From: Lagopus muta
Taxonomy: Eukaryota; Chordata; Aves; Galliformes; Phasianidae
DNA length: 64,000 bases
NCBI RefSeq assembly: GCF_023343835.1
Contig: NC_064434.1
Span: 8,971,505 to 9,035,504 of the forward strand
Direction: 5' to 3'
The notes under the pieces were generated by a model. That model was given only the letters and a program-made list of their open reading frames with translations. It ran no database searches and had not been told where the DNA came from. Both the position numbers and the translations under genes were made by a program. Of the stretch, positions 36,301 to 49,541 are shown piece after piece (positions within the stretch are counted from its first letter, which is position 1; every line of letters starts with the position of its first letter).

Positions 36301-36679
36301 TGAATTAATGGTAGCTAAGAATACTTTTCCAATAATACTTCTTGTGTGTGTTTGCAGCCAGCGGTCTTTGAGATGTTACACTGCTCTGGAGGTGGGGGAA
36401 TGGGTCTATGATGTGTACTGCTGCAAACAGGAGAGGAGGAGACACTGAAGGATGGTCTGAGAACTGAGCTCTGAAGAATAGTTACTCACCTTTAGCTAAT
36501 AGCTTTTGTCCTTAATATTTTGTATAATCCCAGAAAAAGGAATCCACACAGAGGCACAGGGAGTTAGTATGCATTTCATAATTTTAGCTATTTTGTGGCT
36601 CTCATTTATTTTAAGCAGTATGAAAGTTTTTAATTACTGTTTATCTCTCTAAATTGGAGAGGTAGGGATATGAAGGATG

Positions 36680-37663
36680 GAATGTTCAGTGGATTAGGAA
36701 TTGGTTGATTGGACGCAGCCAAAGAGTTATGATCCATGGGTCTCTGGCAGGGTGGAGGCCGGTCACAAGCAGCGTCCCTCAGGGGTCAGTCTTGGGACCA
36801 GTGCTGTTCAACATCTTCGTCAGTGACACAGACGATGGCATGGAGTGCACCCTCAGCAAGTCTGCGGACGGCACCAAGCTGAATGGTGCGGTCAATACAT
36901 TGGAAGGAAGGGATCCAGAGGGATCTGGACAGGCTGGAGAGGTGGGCCCATGAAAACCAAATAAGGTTTAATAAATAAGGCCAAGTGCAGCGTGCTGCAG
37001 GGTCAGGGCAATCTTAGGTATTTATACAGACTGGGGGAAGAACCCCTTGGGAGCAGCCCTGTGGAGAAGGACTTCAGGGTCCTGGTAGACAAGAGCTGGA
37101 AAAAAGGGGTGGCCAGCAGGGAGAGGGAGGTGATCGTCCACCTCTACACAGCTCTTGTGAGCTGCCCCATCTGCAGCACTGCGTCCAGGCCTGGGGCCCC
37201 CAGTACAGGAAGGATGTGGAGCTCTTGGAGCGGGTCCAGAGGAGGCACTGAGATGATCAGAGGGCTGGAGCACCTCTCCTTTGAGGAAAGGTTAAGGAAA
37301 CTGGGCTTCCCTCATTGTGGCCTTCCAGTACTTGAAGGGAGTGTATAAACAGGAGGGGGAACGGCTGTTTATGAGGGTGGACAGTGATAGGACAAGGGGG
37401 AATGGTCTTAAACTGAGACAGGGAAGGTTTAGGTTGGATATTAGGAGGAAGTTTTTCCCCCAGAGGGTGGTGACACACTGGAACAGGTTGCCCAGGGAGG
37501 CTGTGGATGCCCCATCCCTGGAGGCATTCAAGGCCAGGCTGGATGTGGCTCTGGGCAGCCTGGTCTGCTGGTTGTTGACCAGCACAAAGCAGGGGGTTGG
37601 AACCAGATGATCACTGTGGTCCTTTTCAACCCAGCCCATTCTGTGGTTCTGTTCTTCTGTGAT
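36680..37663 (+). mobile_element. CR1 3' part with RT remnant
   Basis: The copy begins in the RT palm: [20 protein letters not shown] at about 36771-36830 is the B-type RT motif, and the catalytic FADD has become SADG (near 36862). The remaining ORF2 and 3' UTR are present with frameshifts, and the tail ends ATTCTGTGGTTCTGTTCTTC. Subfamily markers (GTTGCCCAGGGAGGCTGTGG, CTGCTGGTTGTTGACCAGCA) differ from the 31785 copy and match the antisense fragment at 49542. Confidence 0.9.
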
Positions 37664-40600
37664 CTTCTTTAAGGTGCATGAGAGCTTTCTATTCTGTCAG
37701 TATTAAAACACCTGTAAATTAGCATCTGTAGTGCTTTAGAAGCTCTTTGTTCTTCAAATCTTCATGGTAGAAACCCACTGGAATGTTTTAAATCGAAATA
37801 TGTGAAAAGCAGGCTGCAGTACTTCATTTACTGTAATACTTCTTTCCCACGTGCCATGTGCAGTTAATTATTCATACAGGAGCCATTATCAATGCCTGTA
37901 ATTATGCAAATGCTCATTTGAGTGAAACGTTGGCATTTGGCATTGTTTTAATCAGTTCTGTTTAATTTTAAGCAGAACTTGTGTTGAAAAATCTTGTTCA
38001 AGTCAGAATCAAAACTAAAAAACTAAAACTTTCCCATATGTGCAGTATTTCTAAATTCTTTTAGTATTTTCTTTTCTGGCCAACCAAAATGTTATCAATT
38101 TTAACTGCTCATAACATCATGCTTTTTCTGCCATTTATTTATTCATAATGATAATTTAAACACTGTTAAGATGATTCGTGTACCACCTAAAACACAGCTC
38201 CATATTCCTTTGCATTTGATGGAGAAGTCACCAGTTTTTGCTGGTGTTACTAAGCAGAGAGCTTTGTCTCTACTTTTGTTTTAGCAATATGAAAAGCGGG
38301 TTCTCTGTTTTGTTCAAGGTTTTTCACTGCATCTGTCCTCATTGTGTCCCTATGTATATTATTTTTAAAATCCATGAAAATCTTTATAATCCATTCTAGC
38401 ACTTTATTCAACCAATTCCCCTGTGAAAGCTTAATTCATCCGTATCTATACATAAGGTTAATATAATTCTAATTCAAGGATGTTTTTTAAAGTAACAGTT
38501 TTTGAAATCCGATACATTTTTCTGGATCCTTATCCAGAAAACAGGACATTAAAAAAAAAACAAAACAAAACAGCATCTCTTGGAGAGTGTAATGTCTTCA
38601 GTGCATTCCAAGAGACTTTGGATGTAAGTTTTGAGATTGTTTATGGATCATTTTCTGCCTTTCACCCCATGACTTAGGTATGTTCTCCAGCTGATACCAT
38701 CGCTTCTAATTAGACACAGATGGCTGTTTAGTGAAGGAGAAAAAAAGTGTTTAAGAATTTGAACCTATGAAGAGCTAACATTCATATCTTTTGGTGTCCT
38801 GACTTTAGAAGGTGTGTCATAGTTCACTGAAATGAGAGTGATGTGATGTTTTGCCATTCTGTTGTAGGGAAAGTTGAAAAGTGAAATAATTCAATAAACA
38901 AAATATTGAAATGGTTCTGATTATTTTCCCAAGAGAGAATGCTTAAGAATCCTTTAATACAAGTCAGACTGGGAAATGCATTTACATTTGCTAACAGACT
39001 GAAAATGGACAATCCCCATAGCAGAAAATAATCCTTGCTCTCTGAAGGTTTATCAGGCCTGGGTTTGTTTCAATAATTGAACCAAAATTTTATTCACTAT
39101 GTAGGTTACTTTTGGGGAAAAAAATTGATCAATATATTTTTAAATTTCTTAATTACAGTTTCTACTTTGGGGTATAGACCTTAAATTTAATTTTGATACC
39201 ACAAAGCTTGCCAAAAATGGTGCAGATCCTAATGCAGCCAATCTAGAGTTTAGTGGTAATTTGCTTTTTATTTCACTGTCATCTGCAGTCTTAAGGCTGA
39301 GAAACTCAGCAATGCACAGCAGAATTCAGAAAATATTCAGGTTTGAAACTTCAGCCTCTGTTTGCTGTGGTTTTAGGAGTTTCCTTTTCTTTAAGGAGAA
39401 ATATAGGTGTTTCAGGGAAACGTAGAAGAGAGTAAGGCAGGAAATGCAGGTGGCCTCACTCTTAGGTAGTCAGCTTCATTAATGAATTACTCATAGCTGT
39501 AGTGCACTGTTACATCTCTTACAAAGATGTGGGTAAGGGCTTTTTGCTTTGAGAAGTGAGCAAGGACTGAGTGGTAGCAGTGTTGTGGAGCCAGGATGCA
39601 TGAGGGACTCGCATTTCTTGTTGGATAAAGGAGTTTTTCTTTTTACCTCCCTTTGATGCAGCATGGGAGTATTCTTTTCCTTTAGGCTGGATGTACTCTT
39701 ATTTTTCTAAAGTTTAAGTGCTATGTTTTGGGAATAATACAGCAATTAAAATCTTATTTACTACAGCTCCCAAATTAGTAGCAAGGTCAGGTGGCTGCCT
39801 AGTTGCTAAATGAACCACTGTTGGGCTAAACCATACAATAGACTCCACTGAAGTTCTCTAAGATTGCTGCTGTAGTGCTTCTGTTTTTGTTTGGTTTATT
39901 TAATGTTTGTTTCTTATTTTTGAGAATATAACTTTTCAGACATATTACCTCTGAGACTCCGTTAACTACTGTTTGAATACTTGAGAGAAATTTAATCCTT
40001 TAATCATGAAGAGACTACGTTTCATATTCCTGAATGCACATCAATATATATTAAACATGATCGTATTTAAATCTGCTTATGTGTAGGGCATGGTTCAAAT
40101 TCAGTTCAATAGAAATGATGTTATAAAGCCATGGGTAGGTTCATTTGTGATGACAGATCAGCTTTGTTACAGTAATGCTTTAGTATCTATTTCAGTTATA
40201 ATGCAAAACTCCAAAGAAAATCAATTAAAAATCAAAGTCATCACAGAATCTTCAGCGTGTTGCCATACCTGCTCTGCTCTGTAGTTCAGCCAGGTGACTG
40301 TGAATGAAACCTGCAGCATTTTCAGCAGGAGGGCTAGAAAGGAAACTGCTGTCTTGATTGTAGGGAATAAATCTGTCAGTTTTAAAACAATTTAGCAGTG
40401 GGAAAGGTATAAATAATAATTTAAAGTGGATAATTTGACAGAAATGTGTTTCTTCCCCAAAGATAGACAATTTGCACTCTGACTTACTTTCATGTTGTTA
40501 CTTAAAACGTCAGCGAGTGATAAAGAAATCTGCTGTATTTCAAGAAAGTACAAAGTGAAATTAGACTTTCTTTCTTAGCTTTGCTTTTAGTACAACCAGG

Positions 40601-43600
40601 TTTTTACATGTTTTCTTCCCCCAGCTCTTATTGCCCATCATGACACCCTATGGTACAGGACATCATTTTGGCCACTTTGGGTCAGCTGTCCTGGTTCTGT
40701 CCCCTCCCTGCTCCTTGTGCCCCTCATCTCCTCACTGGCAGGATGCTGTGAGAAGCTGGAACATCCTTGGCTTTGTGCAGCACTGCTCAGCAACAGCTGA
40801 ACCACCAGTGTGCTATCGTCGCTGTTTTCATTAAAAATGCATCATACAAGCCTCTTCAAAGAAAATTTAACTTTATCCCAGCCAAAACCACAGAATCTAA
40901 GATATAATTTTGAAAACTTCTTACGATCTGTCATTTTTGAAGAATACGAGTTAAAGATGGAACAGTGTTACGTGTGCCTAAGTGGGTCATTTAGTCCTTA
41001 AAATAAGAAGGATGCTGGTCAGTGTTATTACATCATCTGGACCTGCTTACTTCAGGTGGTCAGTCTAGCTACTAAATTTAAATTTAATATCGTTTCTGTG
41101 AATAAATGAAGGTACAAACCTCCACTTTCCTGTATGCCTCTGTCAGTGTAGTATCAGCTGAGACAAATATATCCAGGAGTAAAGAAAAAGCCCTAAGTTC
41201 TCCTAAATGTCATCCAAATGCCATGGTGGTAGCTAGTGCCACTACGGTAGGAAATGCAGTCTTGTTATTTTAGTATTACTTCCAAGACTTAGCCTTATTT
41301 GAACATTTCAGTCTTTGTCTGTATCAGTTCTAAATATAATTTGGGGATGGATTTTCTAGAGAAATTAAGGCTGATGTAACAAACCAGAAATTTTATTGTG
41401 GTTTCAGCAAAGTGTTGAGTGCTTCAGCAAATGTCACCCATTGATCTGCTCAGTTACACCTTGCTGTATGTGGCTGTAAGGTACAAATCCCATATTGTTA
41501 TTTGTGTTACTGTATAGCTGTCTATCCAGTTACCTTCTTAGCTGCTCACTTGTTCTGCTTCCCTGCTCTTAATTCCATGCTGTATTCCTTGCCATTTTCT
41601 CCTACTTCTAAATTAATTCTTTTTACTCCCTGTCTGTGGAATAACACGGGTTGTCTTCCTTGGCCAGCTGTCTGTCTTTGCTTCAAGCTTCGGCTCTCCT
41701 TTATTTGCTCTCAGCCTCTGTTTCTCTACTTCTATCTGTTTAAACTTCCCAAACTTCTGAAGTGCTGTTTTCAATAGGTGTGACTGTTAGACTTACCTAC
41801 TATGGTGCAATGTTTTATTTATCGTACACCTACTGAATCCATTCCTATTAAATGACATCCAATATTTTTTGTTCATTTCAACGCTCATACAATGCGACTA
41901 TCCTTTCTTTGTTTCTCATTGTCATGCTATATGTAGACAGTCTTGAAGATGTGCAGCATGTCATTATTTTAGTTTTCTTCCACTGTCAACCTGTGCCAAC
42001 ACAAGTTGTTGAAGTGTTGCTTTTTATTGCTTCATTCAGTAAGAAAGTCCCGTGCTTTAGTTTTTCAAGACTGACTTTTCACCATGTGAAATTGGAAGAT
42101 GTTAGATCTGGCCGAACTCAGAAAGGTCTTGATACTAATGTGCTTTGCAGTACAGAACTACCTTAGGGAGCAACGCCCTGTGCGTGTGTTTTTCCTGGAT
42201 GGACTCATACATCACATGCATCAAGGCTGATGGTGCAAGATAATTCAAATACCAGTAAAAAACATTTACCCTTGTAAAACTGGGTGATATTTCAGACCAT
42301 ATGTGGAATGAGTATTCCGAAGGGAAACACTCAAGGTAGACATCTGAAGGAGTATCACCTGACAGGCAAAGTGAGGAAAACAGACTTCTGGGGGCATGAA
42401 AGTGGGATTTGTTGGATCTGGACTGATTTTTTGCAACCTAGCTCAGCCAGATAATGGAAATTATAAGCTTTTCATTGTGTTGTTTGGACACATGCTACTG
42501 GTACGATAAACCCATCCTAATGCTCATGCTCACTGTGGAGTCCTTTCATGTTTCAGTGCACGCCTCATGGCATACTTCTTCCTGAAGGTTGAAAGTATCC
42601 AGAAAACAAGAAGTTTAACATGAACAACCAGCTTCCCATCTTTTCAGACCTTTTTGCTTTTGCTCCTTGAAGTAACTTTATGATGGAAATGTGGATTTGC
42701 TCCTATACATTGGTGGTTCTCTAGTCCTTTCTCTCTCAAGTTCTATTTGTTTTATTTTGCTTTTTGTGGTGTTTTTTTTGTTATAAAAACGTTGAAAATT
42801 CTTATGAAATGCACTTTCTGCAGTTATTCAGCTTGACAGTCATTCAGGTGCAGAAGTGCTGTCATTCAGATACAGAAAAATCCATTTATCATGGGTATTA
42901 AATTTGGTTTATGTATGTAAAAATGATAATGGAAGTAAACATTGGCATAGAGCTTCACAATAAAACACTGCTTAGAGTTGCTTGCTTTGCCTAAGTTAAA
43001 AGCAACCAGCACAACTTTGTCTCTGCACTTGTGCTGGCTGTTGTCTCATTATACTCAGTAATTGCTGCTCTCACCAGAGGAAAGCAAGACTGGGAATGCG
43101 AAATAAAAAGAAGTATCTCAGCAATTCTTCATTTAGGAAGTTCAACATACTCCTGTATGTTTTGAATCAAAGTTGTTTTTAGTGTATGTTATGTTAGTCC
43201 ATTCTGTCAGACTACACCAGTACTATTTTAATTATACTACAGCTTCCTTTCGACAACAAATTAGATGTTAAATAAAGTATCCCAGCAATAGATATATAGA
43301 TAGCAAAGGAAATCGGTAGTTTTAATTTACAAACTAAGGTCTTGTTGTTTTTCCTAATAAAGAAAATAATGCCAATGACCACTACAGTGTCTTGAGTAAA
43401 TGGTAATTTATTTGTAGAGGATACCTTTACAAAAAGTAATTACTCCAATAAACACTAATGAGCGGTATGTTTATCTTAAAAGTTGCATGAACAGTTCCTG
43501 AGGGTACCAGGGCCAGATGAAGGTCTAGGGGTTAATCTGAAACACAATGCTTTAAAACCTGGTTCCTGGTGTCAGTAGGAGTTCTTCAGTATTTATTGAA

Positions 43601-46169
43601 CATTCTTTCACGGTTTCCATCCCATTTCATTGGCATTTTATCACTCGCTGATACAAATTATCCAGGGTTCAGTAATCAAATGAAAGATTGGGTGAAGCAT
43701 TCAGGCTTCAAGTAATATATCTTTAGGAGATGTATTTTCTAAAAGATTTTCTCATTTTAGACCCACAAACCGGAAAGCTCCATTTTTAAGCATACAGTTC
43801 TCTTTAAACATTTTGAGATGGCATCATCCACTGGTAACAAATTACTGTGTTTTGCTTTAAGAACAAAAAAATCACATGGATTCTTTGATTTACAGAATTT
43901 GACTTGTGACTATGCAGCCCTGTTTAGCAAGTAATCCTCCTAGATAATTTAGTCACGGGGCAGCTTTCTGTCCATCACCATGTGAAGGCAAAGATTAAAC
44001 CTTCCATTGACTGCTCCATCTAAACCGCAGTTACACAGTCCCAGTTGCTGCTTCTCCCCTGCAGTGTTTGTATAGGTTGTGTTGGAAAAGTCTAAAACGC
44101 TTGGTCCAGTGTGTTATGTTCACTTATGGTCTGTGAGGATGGAATGCACCTAAGGTGACCCTAAGCTAGCCCTCCTGAGCTATTGGCTTGGTCACAGTGA
44201 TGCCGTGTACCTTCCCTTTCCTAAGCTTTGGTATTATCTTTGAGCTGTCAGTATCTTCTCCTGGTTTCCTTTATTTCCTCTTGATACTACCTACCTATAG
44301 CTACCAAATGTAGAAGGATATGTGAGCTGCATTGTCAGTACTTATGAGAATCCTCCTAGATTAATCTTCCTTTTAGGCAACAAGCAGCTCCTTGGTTTTA
44401 TTCAAGACAGGTATAATCACAGTCTTACAACTCCTTGTGGGTCTCACTGACAGTAGCATTGTGGTTCCACCTATGGGTTCCACAGTCAGTGGCATCGTGT
44501 CATTATCACTGCAGTATGTCCCCAGAAGTCAAGAAAAAGTAAAACCCTTGTTCTGTCTTGGAGGGATCATTGGTCTCCTGCTCATAGAAACATTTGTGTC
44601 TGGGATTTCTCACTCATCCCTTCCATGTAGGGCAGACGGAGGTGTTTTCATTTCTACTACCAGACTTGCAGTAGGATATTATAGAAAAAAGCGTTGTGCC
44701 GTTTTCAGAACTTGATGTAAAAGGTGCTGCTCTGTCTTCTGTTTTCCCATGGAGTCATCATCCTTTCTATGATTAATTTATTAAATACAAGCAAAGTGAA
44801 GAAAGTAGAAAAGTTTTTTTTTTTTTTCCTTTCATTTTGTGATTTAGGCAAGACAACAACATGAGTCTTAAGTGGAACACTCTGAATCAAGGAGGTTTTC
44901 AGGTGCTTAATAACCAAGCAAAAAGAATGGTCATTTCATTTGTTATTTTAATTATGATTTCTGATTGGCTTGTTCTGTTTCTTCATAAAGCAGGATTTTT
45001 TTATTTTTTTTTAATAAGCTATGTGGAACATCCCATGCTTATACCAGGTCAGTGATGTGGTTAGTCTTTTGTCTTGGCACAAAAGATGCTACATGTATTT
45101 GTGTTAGGGACAAAAAACTTAGGGAGTTTGTGCAGGTGGTTTTTTTTTCTTTTCTTTTTCTGCTTCATAAATTTTAGGATGCTTTATCTTCTTCCCTTTC
45201 TCAGAAAAAACAGAATAAAAGTATATTTTGCCTCATTGTTCCTGTGCAATTCCCAGACCTCACATATATTCATGATCGTGAGAGAGACTGAGTTGCTATC
45301 TGACAGTCAGATGAGTGTCTGCATACCTAGCTGCAATGCTGTTATCCTCTGTAAGCAGGGTAGCGGGGCATTCGGATGTACAAGCATTCCATTGTGAAAT
45401 TAGGGAGGTGCACACGCATGCACGAAGTGTGTGAGCTTTAACAGTAGCACTGGTAAATCTTGCCTCCAGTATCTTTTTGAATCATTGAAGGAAAAGAAAA
45501 TCTATGATTTCTGAATAATTATTAATTTCAGGAATCTACAGTATAAAGGCTGCTCATGAAACTGATGTGCTTTTTTTTTTTCCCTAAGAATTTCCCATGC
45601 ATACACAGCAGAAAAACAAACAAAATTCTCTGTTATTTTGCTAAAAAGTGAAGTCCTCTTCCCCAGCAAGATTAACTTGTCGACTAATCTCACAGCAAAC
45701 ACTTTATTTTAATCTATCATTGTTTTCTGACACTGGGTTTAGCAGAGGTCAGAAGAAGAGATTCATTAAAGTGATCGTGCATTTGTTTTTCCAAAAGCAC
45801 ATCAGAAGATTGATGTTTTGCCAAAGAAAATAAAGAAATACAGTATTTCTTTTAATACACTTCAGCTAAGTAAAGTCTTGCAATCACATGCTTTGGCCCA
45901 GCTGGGGTGTTTGCGGCATAAGGTACAAGTCATATAATTTCTACTATCTGAAAAGAGCTTAAATGAGCTTTATTTCAGCCACGCCATTTGTTCCACACCT
46001 GAGGTGAAGTAATTCGCTCTCTGGTCCCTCCTCTGATGTACAGCCATCACAAAGCTGACTGCCAGTGTGTTTGTGCAAGTCTGTTTGCTTATATAAAGAA
46101 CCAATTTAAGCTCCTCCACCCAAGAAATTCATGTTGATTTTGGATAATCCCTGGACGATATTATTCCAT

Positions 46170-46186
46170 AAAATAAATAAATAAAT
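46170..46186. repeat. (AAAT)n microsatellite
   Basis: About four AAAT units in intron 3. Confidence 0.8.
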
Positions 46187-46804
46187 CTTTCAGATGTATG
46201 ACACGGCCCAGCTCCACATATTTTGGACTGTTATAAGCACATCATTTGTACTGAGGAAACACAAATTGCCGTGAGACATGGGCAGTTTTATGTTTGGCCA
46301 GATGTAAAATAAAATATGTATTTCACTGTAGAGTTATGTGACACTGGAGTTCACCTGACAACAGTGCTGGGTCTATTGGGATGACAGTTACATCTCCAGA
46401 CCCTGTGCTGCATGCTCATCCAAGGTGGATTTTCTGTAAGCAAAACCAATGCAATTTGGTTTGGCAACAAACCAATGTTACAGAAGAGAAGGAAAAGTTG
46501 TATTAAACTTCTAGAACAATTCTATTGAGTCAGCACTGGCTGTTAGGACTGACTTTCAGTATGTTCGAGTCCTAAACTCAAGCCTGAGCAAATGACAGGA
46601 GGAAAAAGCCCTTATTCTCTGTTTTTAATCCTACCTGTCCAGCCCTTACCCTTCCTTCACATTCTTACTTTGGCAACAAAACTGGTTCTCAGTAGGCACG
46701 TCACTAATGAAATCAGTAATAATTTTGAGTATGTTAACCTGAACTCTACACTGCTATTTTAGTGGTTAAGTAAATATTGAATTAAATATCTAATGTCTTA
46801 AGAA

Positions 46805-46821
46805 ACTAATTAATTAATTAA
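46805..46821. repeat. (TTAA/ATTA)n microsatellite
   Basis: Repeated TAAT units, TAATTAATTAATTAA. Confidence 0.8.
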
Positions 46822-49055
46822 CTGTTAGACAAATAACCTTGATTTGGAAAGTTTTGAGGCTGTGCAAGGCAGTATTTGCTGTATTGTTCATTGACAACAT
46901 TGCAGTAACTTTCAGCATTTTGCTTGTAGCAGATATTGAGTTTTTGCTGAGAAAAGCAGCCATTAATCTGGACATCCGTAATTTTCTGTCATGTGTATTG
47001 ATAATGGTATTATAAAATTGCTTCAAAATCATAAGGTTGCATGAAGAATACAAATAGAATTTGTGTTGTTTCCTGCTTGGTCTCTGTAGTCTTATGAACC
47101 TGGAGAGGTTGTCTAGAAGATTTCTCCTCCTACTTTACTCCTTTTCCCTTTCTCTAACCTAGAAGAAGCAGAAATTCTTGTTAACCCCCATTTTTTTTTT
47201 AAGAACAAAGGCTATGAATGGAATGTCCAAAATTAAAAGACTTGCTGATAAATCATTGAAGATGGCAGTGCCTGAGAAATGAAGTATGGGAACGGTAGAT
47301 AATGTTTACAGAGTAAAATTGGCCTCTTCAACCCAACACATGACAATACAGTTATACTCAATGTAACATACTCTGTCACTTGTTCCTGTATCCAGTGGGT
47401 CACTATATTTCTAGTTTTCTGTTACTGTGTGTTTTACATATACACTTAATTAGACTTGCAGTGCAGACAGCCCACTCCTGCATGTGGTTAAGCTACTGTA
47501 TAAATAAATAAAAAGTAGCTCTAACTAAAAATAGGAACTAAGATTAAAAACAATGTGTTGGCCTTAGGGTTTCAGGAAACAGAACAAGCTTCTTGTTTCA
47601 CATTACTTGTAGAAAGCCTAATAGGTAATATATTACTTCTAATCCAGTGTTACATTCCTTAAGTGTGTTTTGGTCTTTTTCATTCAGAGTAAACTACTAT
47701 AAATTATGTTGGGTTGTGATCATAAGTAGTTTTAGTAGAAATACTAAAGAAAAATGTGCTTGTTGTTGCCTCTGTGGTAATATTTTAAGCTCAGGAAAAA
47801 GGCATCAGGGCACGTTCTAAAACAACTATTTTGCTTCAAAACATTATGTATTATACAGATCATCGAAGAGGCAATTTAGCGCCAACTCATGCTACCAATT
47901 ACTACTGTTGCGGCCAGAGTTCCCATAACTCATTTGTATTGGTAATTTTTAGCATTTGAGGTTACAGATTTACTGCACGGAGATTGAAGGACCTGTAAAT
48001 CATTGTAATTTGATAATGGGTGGTTAGAAAGGTGTCTGTTACCACTTCCTCTTTGCAGATACAAAACCAGCTACATCTGAAGTGGGCCTACTCTGTGAGC
48101 TAGCTTTCTCTTTACAAGTTTCTTCATGCTTTCTGCCTCTCGTTTTTCATTCTTGTTTTTTCTTGCATTCTTTTCCATACAGCAGCCCAGCTTAAACTGG
48201 AATGGTGTATCCTTAGCACACCTTTTAGTTTAGCAGGTGGAGTATTTTTCTGGCAGATTAAAGTTCTGTGAGTCCCCTTAGACTTAGAACTTCAGAGCCA
48301 TGTCACCCACGTCATGAGCCAGTGCTAACGAAGCCCTGATTGATGCAAATTGTTACAGTCTGGATTATCCCAGTCTTGTTGGCTGGCCAGGGAGCAAGTG
48401 GTGAAGCTCTCATTGTTAGTGATTGCCTAAGCTCCTTTGGGAGGTCCCTGACAGAACGGGAATGAAATCATACAGTGACCTGGAAACCTGAAGCTCTCAC
48501 CTGATGCTCTTTGTAGCTGGATCAGTGATGATAATAACCTGCCTAGATCTGTGTAATTTGTGTAATTGTCGTTGCTCCATGTTGATGTATATGCATTCCA
48601 TATTTTTCCTCACCCTGTGGGATTATTTTTTTCTGTGCATTTATTAAGACAAGAGACCTTAGGTATCTGACTGTCCTCAGCACATGGTAACATGGCTGAT
48701 CATTTGTCTTGATTGAAGGATCTCTTGTTCCTGAGGAGTGTTGCTATATTAGATCCTGAACTTACAATATAAAGTTGGGTTAATTTAAGCTGAACCCTTG
48801 TTGTGAGTTTGGCCTTGTACCAAATATCATAGCAGACGATGAACCATCAAGCTCCAGGAGTTGCTGTGTCCTTTTCTAGCTGGCTAGTTGTATATGCCTG
48901 CACATTTAATGATGGTCTGCCATTTACCAGCTCTGCTAATTTTTTTTTTTATTATTAAAAGTTGTATTTCAGAATTTTCCAAAAAAGTAGAGAAAACTGA
49001 GGTAGTTGGAACTTTTATTAAAACAAAGGACTTTTTTTCTTCTCTTATGTTTCAG

Positions 49056-49225
49056 ACACAGACATTAAGGAGCTGGAGGATGTGTTTGGACTTAATGGAC
49101 AAGTAGAACATAAGCTGAACTTCCTTAAAAAGAACGTATCTAAAGATATAAAGCTGGTACTGATTGCTCATTCTATTGGTTGCTACATCACACTGGAGAT
49201 GATGAAGCGAGCATCAGAACTTCAG
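49056..49225 (+). CDS. LDAH: LDAH exon 4 (nucleophile elbow)
   Basis: A pyrimidine-rich tract ending TTATGTTTCAG precedes 49056, and the donor CAG|GTACAT lies at 49226. The exon completes Asp97 and runs to Gln153 in phase 0. It carries FGLNGQVEHKLNFL (107-120), nearly identical to human YGLNGQIEHKLAFL, then the strand KLVLI and the nucleophile elbow AHSIG at 134-138, with Ser136 (codon 49172-49174) the expected catalytic serine (Ser139 in human numbering). It ends in the following helix, LEMMKRASELQ. The first elbow residue is Ala where human has Gly. An AG six bases into the exon could serve as an alternative acceptor. Confidence 0.93.
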
Positions 49226-49541
49226 GTACATCAACCTTGAAGCATGGGGTTGCATTGTTAGCAAAACAATGCACATGGTCAGCTTGTGAATATTACCAGG
49301 ACTTTCCTGTGGAAGCTGTATTCTTGTATAGGCAAGCTTTCAATCCTAGTTCTCATTAAAATGAAATAAAAACATTAATGAGCTAATGAACTAAGCCAAA
49401 TAAAATATAATTAAGCAGTTTACTGTAGGATGAAGGTCTTGTTCTAAATCTGGACCTCAAAATGCCCACGTAATACAAATGATTATTAATGCCAATAGAT
49501 ATGTTTCAGGCTTTCTTGTTGTCTTATCGTAATTGCATATT

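Larger units (their letters stand above)
31486..49055 (+). other. LDAH: LDAH intron 3
   Basis: This intron is about 17.6 kb. Two long sense CR1 copies lie at 31785-32752 and 36680-37663. A hAT-like terminal sequence is at 36181. From 37700 to 49000 I recognise no transposon except short simple repeats (46170-46186 and 46805-46821). This 11-kb repeat-poor stretch contains several segments rich in homeodomain, POU and T-box-like sites, which I list as findings. No coding exon was recognised. Confidence 0.8.

Noticed and set aside
36705..37610. Open frames with reverse transcriptase motifs
   Set aside because: Part of a decayed CR1; the catalytic FADD has changed to SADG and the frame is broken.
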